Assembly: GCA_002394395.1 (NCBI GenBank)
Contig: DGTR01000007.1
Location: forward strand, 1-64,000
Source: Bacteroidales bacterium UBA4331
GTDB taxonomy: Bacteria > Bacteroidota > Bacteroidia > Bacteroidales > Paludibacteraceae
Reading direction: 5' to 3'
DNA length: 64,000 bases
In this document: in pieces, positions 59,009 to 64,000 of the stretch
How positions within the stretch are numbered: the stretch's first letter is position 1
Layout of the letters: each line of letters begins with the position of its first letter
The notes under the pieces: generated by a model
What the model was told of the DNA's origin: nothing
The model's database searches: none
The model's input: only the letters and a program-made list of their open reading frames with translations
Program-made: the position numbers and the translations under genes

Positions 59009-60102
59009 TGGCGGGCGTCTATATACATATACCGTTTTGCGTGCGCAGGTGTGCGTACTGCGACTTCTTCTCCACCACCCTTTTGGAGCGGCGTGAGGCG
59101 TATGTTGAGACGGTGTTGAAGGAGATTGAGAAACGGCGTGAAGAAGCCGGAGCAATCCGGACGATCTATATCGGCGGTGGCACGCCAAGCACGTTGGAGG
59201 CTTCGCATATACGACGGATGATTGAGGCCATCGGAGCACCGGATGCTACGGAAGTGACGATGGAGCTGAACCCGGGCGACGCGTCGGCGGAGTACCTCAA
59301 GGCTATCCGGGAAGCCGGCGTCAACCGGTTATCCATCGGCATTCAGTCTTTTCAAGACGAGTTGTTGCGACTCATCGGAAGACGGCATAACGCCGCGCAA
59401 GCGATCAAAGCGGTTCGTATGGCACAGGAGGCGGGTTTTGAAAACCTCTCCATCGACCTGATGTACGCCTTGCCGACGCAGACGATGGCGCGATGGAAGG
59501 AAGATATCGAGACGGCGCTCGGCCTGAAAGTACAACATATATCGTCTTACGGCCTGATGTACGAGGACGGGACTGCGATGACGAAGAGGCTGGAGAAAGG
59601 CGAGATAGAAGCTGTAGATGAAGAGACGGAGAACGCGATGTACGACACCCTCTGCCAGCGGCTCAAAGAGGCGGGATTCGTGCATTATGAGGTCAGCAAT
59701 TTCGCGTTGCCAGGCTACGAGGCGCAGCATAACAGCAGTTACTGGGACGGCACGCCGTATGTCGGCATAGGCGCCGGTGCGCACAGTTATCTGCCTCCCG
59801 CTCGGAGTTGGAACCCCAGCGACCTGAACGCTTATATACAGGGCATTGAGGGCGGTTCTTTAGTGCGGGAAAGCGAGACGCTGAGCGAGAAGGATATGTA
59901 TAACGAGCGGATCATGTTGGGGCTGAGAACGAGTAAAGGAATCCGCCTTGACGATACTCAAAGGTCGCGGGCAGGTCGCGGGCAGGTCGCGGGATTGGAC
60001 CGTTTTTCGGGTCTCTTACGGCTCACGGAGGATGGACGGCTGGTCGCCACGCAGGAAGGCCTGCATGTATTAAATCGAATAATTGAAGAATTGATGATAT
60101 GA
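59008..60102 (+). CDS. hemW: HemW-like radical SAM protein
   Basis: 364 residues. The [4Fe-4S] motif CVRRCAYC (Cys11, 15, 18) follows VYIHIPF, then GGGTPSTL; the sequence IGIQSFQDELLRLIGRRH is typical of HemW, a heme chaperone often mis-annotated as coproporphyrinogen oxidase. GTG start at 59008. Near the C-terminus, SRAGRGQVAG is encoded by an in-frame 11-nt repeat. Overlaps pbp1A by 4 nt. Confidence 0.93.
   Translation: MAGVYIHIPFCVRRCAYCDFFSTTLLERREAYVETVLKEIEKRREEAGAIRTIYIGGGTPSTLEASHIRRMIEAIGAPDATEVTMELNPGDASAEYLKAIREAGVNRLSIGIQSFQDELLRLIGRRHNAAQAIKAVRMAQEAGFENLSIDLMYALPTQTMARWKEDIETALGLKVQHISSYGLMYEDGTAMTKRLEKGEIEAVDEETENAMYDTLCQRLKEAGFVHYEVSNFALPGYEAQHNSSYWDGTPYVGIGAGAHSYLPPARSWNPSDLNAYIQGIEGGSLVRESETLSEKDMYNERIMLGLRTSKGIRLDDTQRSRAGRGQVAGLDRFSGLLRLTEDGRLVATQEGLHVLNRIIEELMI
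59962..59994 (+). repeat. In-frame 11-nt tandem repeat inside hemW
   Basis: Three near-perfect 11-nt units of AGGTCGCGGGC (33 nt, so the frame is kept). Identity between units suggests recent expansion. Confidence 0.9.
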
Positions 60103-62369
60103 ATTGGAAAAGTTGGTATAAACCATTTTTGATTTGGTTTTGGAGCTTGTTTTTCGGCGGAATTACCGTGGCGTTTCTGGTCATTTGGCTGATTACGGAA
60201 GGTGCGTTGGGTTATCTTCCTCCTTTGGAGGAATTGCAGAACCCGAAGAACTCTTTTGCGAGCGAGATCATCTCCTCGGACATGCAGTCCTTGGGGCGTT
60301 ACTACCGCTATGAGAACCGTATCGGCGTGCAGTATTCGGATCTCTCGCCGGATCTGATTAATGCCCTGATAGCGACGGAGGATGTGCGGTTCTATGACCA
60401 CACGGGTGTGGATTTCAAGTCGATGTTCCGTGCGGTATTGAAACTCGGCCGTGCGGGCGGTGGCTCTACCCTCACCCAGCAGCTGGCCAAACAGCTCTGG
60501 TCTCCGCGCGCGAACAATATCTTCGAGCGCGCGATGCAGAAACCCATCGAATGGGTCATCGCCACGAAGCTGGAGCGGCTCTACAGCAAGGACGAGATCC
60601 TGCTGATGTACCTCAACCAGTTCGATTTTCTGTATAACGCCGTGGGAATTCAGTCGGCGGCGCAGGTCTATTTCTCGACCACTCCGAAGGATCTGAAGAT
60701 GGAGGAAGCGGCGATGCTTGTAGGCATGTGTAAGAACCCCTCGCTGTACAACCCCGTCCGCCATCCGGAGCGCGCTACAGGAAGGCGTAACACGGTTCTT
60801 GGGCAGATGGAGAAATACGGTTACATCGATGCGGCCGTGCGCGATTCGCTCGCGGCGCTGCCCTTGGAGTTGCATTACCGCTCGGTGGATCACAAGCAAG
60901 GTATCGCTCCTTATTTCCGCGAGTACCTGCGCGTGGTGCTGACCGCCAAAGAGCCCAAAGAGAGCGATTATTCCGAGTGGAACCAACAGCAATACCGCTT
61001 GGACAGATGGCAATGGGAGAACAACCCGCTGTTTGGTTTTTGCGAGAAAAACCGCAAGCCGGACGGCAGCAAGTATGACATCTATCAGGACGGTCTGAAG
61101 ATCTACACGACCATCGATTCGCGGATGCAGAGGTATGCCGAGGAGGCCGTGAGCGAGCATATGCAGGCACAACAGAAATCCTTCTTCAAGGAACTCAAAC
61201 GCAAGAAGAACGCACCTTTCTCACGGTCGCTGACGCAGGAGGAAGTGGACGGCATCATGAACCGCTCGATCAGGCAGACCGACCGGTACCGAATAATGAA
61301 ACGTGAGGGGTGCTCCCAGGACTCGATCATGGCAGCATTCAAGACCCCGCGTGAGATGCAGATCTTCACGTACGAAAACGGCATGATTGATACCGTCATG
61401 AGCCCGTATGACTCGATCAAATGGCAGAAGAGTTTCCTGCGTTGCGGATTCATGTCCATGGACCCGCATACCGGTCATGTGAAGGCGTATGTGGGCGGTC
61501 CGAATTTCGCGCATTTCCAATACGACATGACGACCAAAGGTCGCCGACAGGTGGGTTCGACGGTCAAACCGTACCTCTACACGCTCGCGATGGACGAAGG
61601 CATGTGGCCGTGCGAGAAGACAGTCAACGAGCCCGTGACCCTCATCGACGCCAACGGCATCGAATGGACGCCGCGCGACACGCACGACAAGTACCGAGGC
61701 GACACGGTCACGCTGACCTGGGGCTTGATGAACTCGTCCAACTGGATCTCCGCGTACCTCATGTCCCTCTTCACGCCGGAGCAATTAGTGAAGATCATGC
61801 AGTCCTTCGGTATCCAGGGCGAGTTAGACCCCGTGGTCTCGCTCTGTCTGGGTCCGTGCGAGGTGAGCGTCGAGGAGATGGTGGACGCCTACACGACTTT
61901 CGCCAACAAAGGAATCCGTACCGAACCGCTCTACGTCACCCGCATCGAAGACAGCAACGGCAATATCATCGGTTCGTTCACCCCGCGGACACATGAGATC
62001 ATCAGCGAGACGACCGCCTATAAGATGATTTATATGTTGCGCGCGGTCGTCGATCACGGAACGGGTGTCCGGATGCGCTACAGATACGGTCTGACGGTAC
62101 CGATGGGCGGTAAGACAGGCACGACGAACAATAACTCCGACGGATGGTTCATGTGCTTCACGCCGTCGCTCGTCAGCGGCACGTGGGTCGGTGGCGAAGA
62201 TCGTGGCATACATTTTGATGGTATGGCAGAGGGACAGGGCGCTTCGATGGCGTTGCCTATCTGCGGACTGTACATGCAGAAAGTGTTGGCAGACCCGGAT
62301 TTGGGCTACTCGTCCGAGGAGCAGTTTGATGTTCCCGCATGGTTTGACCCGAACGAAGGATGTAAATAA
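60099..62369 (+). CDS. Class A penicillin-binding protein (PBP1A type)
   Basis: Bifunctional peptidoglycan glycosyltransferase/transpeptidase, 756 residues. N-terminal membrane anchor (about 10-32), GT51 domain (IATEDVRFYDHTGVDFKSM; GGSTLTQQLAKQLW; YLNQFDFLYNAVGI), then the transpeptidase with SxxK motif GSTVKPYLY, SxN motif SSNW and KTG motif GGKTGTTNN. The last gene shares a 4-nt overlap with hemW. Confidence 0.95.
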   Translation: MNWKSWYKPFLIWFWSLFFGGITVAFLVIWLITEGALGYLPPLEELQNPKNSFASEIISSDMQSLGRYYRYENRIGVQYSDLSPDLINALIATEDVRFYDHTGVDFKSMFRAVLKLGRAGGGSTLTQQLAKQLWSPRANNIFERAMQKPIEWVIATKLERLYSKDEILLMYLNQFDFLYNAVGIQSAAQVYFSTTPKDLKMEEAAMLVGMCKNPSLYNPVRHPERATGRRNTVLGQMEKYGYIDAAVRDSLAALPLELHYRSVDHKQGIAPYFREYLRVVLTAKEPKESDYSEWNQQQYRLDRWQWENNPLFGFCEKNRKPDGSKYDIYQDGLKIYTTIDSRMQRYAEEAVSEHMQAQQKSFFKELKRKKNAPFSRSLTQEEVDGIMNRSIRQTDRYRIMKREGCSQDSIMAAFKTPREMQIFTYENGMIDTVMSPYDSIKWQKSFLRCGFMSMDPHTGHVKAYVGGPNFAHFQYDMTTKGRRQVGSTVKPYLYTLAMDEGMWPCEKTVNEPVTLIDANGIEWTPRDTHDKYRGDTVTLTWGLMNSSNWISAYLMSLFTPEQLVKIMQSFGIQGELDPVVSLCLGPCEVSVEEMVDAYTTFANKGIRTEPLYVTRIEDSNGNIIGSFTPRTHEIISETTAYKMIYMLRAVVDHGTGVRMRYRYGLTVPMGGKTGTTNNNSDGWFMCFTPSLVSGTWVGGEDRGIHFDGMAEGQGASMALPICGLYMQKVLADPDLGYSSEEQFDVPAWFDPNEGCK

Positions 62370-62370
62370 A

Positions 62371-62402
62371 AACCCCACCCGACCTCCCCACAAGGGGAGG
62401 AG
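62371..62402 (+). repeat. Palindromic C/G-rich element after pbp1A
   Basis: AACCCCACCCGA, then arms CCTCCCC and GGGGAGG (7 bp, loop ACAA). Begins 2 nt after the pbp1A stop. It could serve as a weak terminator or processing hairpin, but the downstream gene follows closely. Confidence 0.85.
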
Positions 62403-62405
62403 AGA

Positions 62406-62426
62406 AATTTGTAATTTGAAAATTAA
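62406..62426 (+). repeat. 7-nt repeat at the TPR gene start
   Basis: AATTTGT, AATTTGA and a diverged third unit; the TTG start codon of the TPR gene (62416) lies inside the second. Confidence 0.65.
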
Positions 62427-64000
62427 ACAGCACATATTAACCCTTGTTCTTTGTACATTGTCCCTTTGTACATTTGCCCAGCTGAACACCGACCGCATCA
62501 CCGCGATCGGGCGGAATGCCCTGTATTTCGAGGATTACGTGCTCTCCATCCAGTATTTCAACCAGGTCATCCACCTCAAACCGTACCTGAGCGAACCGTA
62601 TTTCTACCGGGCAATCGCGAAGATCCAGTTGGAGGATTATCAGGGTGCCTTGCGGGATTGTAATGCTGCTATCGAGCGCAATCCTTTCTCGCCGGGTTGC
62701 TATTATGCCCGCGGGTATATCTACCGCCAACTGAACCGTCTGGAAGAGGCGGAGGCGGATTATACGGAGGCACTTCGTTTCTCGCCGGAGAACCGCACCT
62801 ATATGTTATTACGCGCGGACACACGTGCGCAGATGAAGCATTACGACGCGGCGTTGGAGGACATCAGCCAGATGCTCAAACGCGAACCGCAATCGGCTTC
62901 CGTATGGGGCGAGAAGGGGCATATATGCATCCTCAAGAAAGATACGTTGACGGCGCTCGAGGCCTTTGAGAAGGCTTCTCAGTACGACAAGACCAACCCG
63001 GCTGTGTGGTCGGCTCTCGGCGTGACGAACCTCATGCTGAATCGCGAAGACGAGGCGTATGTCCAGCTGACCCAGGCGATTAACTTAGGTTCCAAATGGG
63101 CGGGCGACTATATCAACCGGGGTATCATCCATTACCACCGTCATAACTACCGCGGGGCGTTGAGCGACTACGACCAGGCGGTGAAGATTGCCCCGAAAGA
63201 GGCGGACTGCTACTACAACCGCGGCGTGATGCGGCAGGAGGTGGGCGATTACAACCGCGCCTTGGAGGACCTCAATACCGCCATCTCGCTGGATCCCGAA
63301 CGGACGGAGATGCGCTACCAGCGCGGCTTGGTCGAGATGCAACTGAGGCAATGGAAAGCCGTCGTCCGAGACATGGACTCGCTGATTGCCCGCTATCCGT
63401 ATTTCCTGCCGGCATACTATCTCGCCTCGCAGGCAGCAGACAAGCAAGGTCTCACGAAGACTTCCTATCAATACCGCCAGAAGGCGTATGACCTGGAGCA
63501 GAAGAAAGATCAGATTCAGTCGCAGCAGGCCTCGCAGCCCAATACAGACCTGCTGATCGCCGATGCCCAGCCGCAGAAGAAAGACCATCGTAAGGAGTTC
63601 TCCACCACTACGGCGCAAGACCAGACTGACATACCCGACGAGGAGCAGAAATACGACTCGCAGACCCGTGGTTCGATCCAGAAGAAGCACCAGGACGTCG
63701 TCAACGAGCCGAATATCGTGCTCTCCTATTACAGCCAGGACATGAGCCTCAGGCGCACGAACTACTACCACCCGCTCGTGGATGAACTCAACAAAGCCGA
63801 GGTCCTTCCCGCGGCGTTGAAGTTCACCGCGCAAGAGCTGACGCTCACGGCGGAGATGGTGGATTATCATTTTGCGAACATCAACCGTTTGACGCAGTTC
63901 ACGGACGAAGCCCCCTCGGCAATCCTGTACCTCGCGCGGGCGATGGAGTTCGCCATCATCAAGGACTACGCCAGCGCCGTGGACGACTGTACGCGCGCAC
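62416..64000 (+). CDS. Exported TPR-repeat protein, 3' end outside the window
   Basis: At least 528 residues, open at the window end. The best start is TTG at 62416, which gives a clean signal peptide (LKIKQHILTLVLCTLSLCTFAQ region, too long a form otherwise). Repeated helical pairs with TPR consensus (YFYRAIAKIQLEDYQGALRD; WSALGVTNLMLNREDEAY; YYNRGVMRQEVGDYNRALED) cover about 30-340, followed by a Gln/Lys-rich low-complexity stretch about 350-410 and a further helical region with another TPR at the edge. Function unknown; probably envelope-associated. Confidence 0.82.
   Translation, partial: MKIKQHILTLVLCTLSLCTFAQLNTDRITAIGRNALYFEDYVLSIQYFNQVIHLKPYLSEPYFYRAIAKIQLEDYQGALRDCNAAIERNPFSPGCYYARGYIYRQLNRLEEAEADYTEALRFSPENRTYMLLRADTRAQMKHYDAALEDISQMLKREPQSASVWGEKGHICILKKDTLTALEAFEKASQYDKTNPAVWSALGVTNLMLNREDEAYVQLTQAINLGSKWAGDYINRGIIHYHRHNYRGALSDYDQAVKIAPKEADCYYNRGVMRQEVGDYNRALEDLNTAISLDPERTEMRYQRGLVEMQLRQWKAVVRDMDSLIARYPYFLPAYYLASQAADKQGLTKTSYQYRQKAYDLEQKKDQIQSQQASQPNTDLLIADAQPQKKDHRKEFSTTTAQDQTDIPDEEQKYDSQTRGSIQKKHQDVVNEPNIVLSYYSQDMSLRRTNYYHPLVDELNKAEVLPAALKFTAQELTLTAEMVDYHFANINRLTQFTDEAPSAILYLARAMEFAIIKDYASAVDDCTRA

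Noticed and set aside
59958..61172. 404-codon minus-strand frame opposite hemW/pbp1A
   Set aside because: Lies over the glycosyltransferase motifs of pbp1A; no family features.
63085..63870. 261-codon minus-strand frame at the window end
   Set aside because: Opposite a continuous TPR frame on the plus strand with signal peptide and clear repeats.

Overview
The window looks like a chromosomal segment of an anaerobic member of the Bacteroidales (Bacteroidota). The evidence is seven or more promoters of the Bacteroidetes type (TTTG, 20 nt, TAnnTTTG), almost no Shine-Dalgarno sequences, a type IX secretion (T9SS) signature (a PorE-like protein and a type B C-terminal sorting domain), DUF4831/DUF4835/DUF3109 proteins typical of the phylum, and a sodium-pumping methylmalonyl-CoA/oxaloacetate decarboxylase system with methylmalonyl-CoA epimerase (propionate-type fermentation). 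It is densely packed housekeeping sequence. No rRNA, tRNA, CRISPR array or complete transposon was seen.

Layout. 0-6 kb: ispE, then a minus-strand operon mce-mmdA-oadG-bccp-oadB-histidine kinase with its own promoter; the kinase overlaps ispE tail to tail. 6-17.7 kb: a long minus-strand run from gyrA through a TPR protein, yqgF, def, mntP, DUF3109, cinA and an unusual transporter-propeller-OmpA fusion to a phosphoesterase. 18-24.7 kb: plus-strand pheT-prfC-MFS-GldF-like permease-yfcE. 24.8-25.05 kb: a free-standing promoter/short RNA/double terminator cassette. 25.4-31 kb: a surface-polysaccharide module (gtrA, GT2, membrane protein, glf) that has been disrupted: the membrane protein has an in-frame TGA, the following glf is only a 5' stump, and a DUF4143 ATPase plus a second, intact glf follow. 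31-41.2 kb: minus-strand dcp, T9SS cargo, serA, serC, oadA, wzi-like, ompH-like and a small membrane protein. 41.5-64 kb: plus-strand prsW, bactofilin, DUF1015, porE, thyA, folA, tex, ettA, hemerythrin-LuxR regulator, tilS, aroE, DUF4831, DUF4835, recN, rarA, hemW, pbp1A and a TPR protein that runs off the end.

The most striking signal is not a gene. Gene junctions throughout the window are built from short direct tandem repeats with unit lengths of 7, 8, 9, 10, 11, 14 or 15 nt. In several operons the whole intergenic gap, from the stop codon of one gene to the start codon of the next, is nothing but such a repeat, and the start codon is the end of the last unit (thyA/folA, tex/ettA, DUF4831/DUF4835, DUF4835/recN, recN/rarA). 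The same word families recur at distant loci and also sit in frame inside conserved proteins (IspE, CinA, YfcE, DUF1015, AroE, HemW, GyrA tail). A separate palindromic C-rich/G-rich element occurs four times, twice in frame (OadA and Tex). Together these look like an active, genome-wide repeat-generating process that shapes translation starts and protein linkers.

Coordinates of genes come from open reading frames read against recognised protein families; functions are family-based and untested here. Promoters, terminators and repeats were read by eye.
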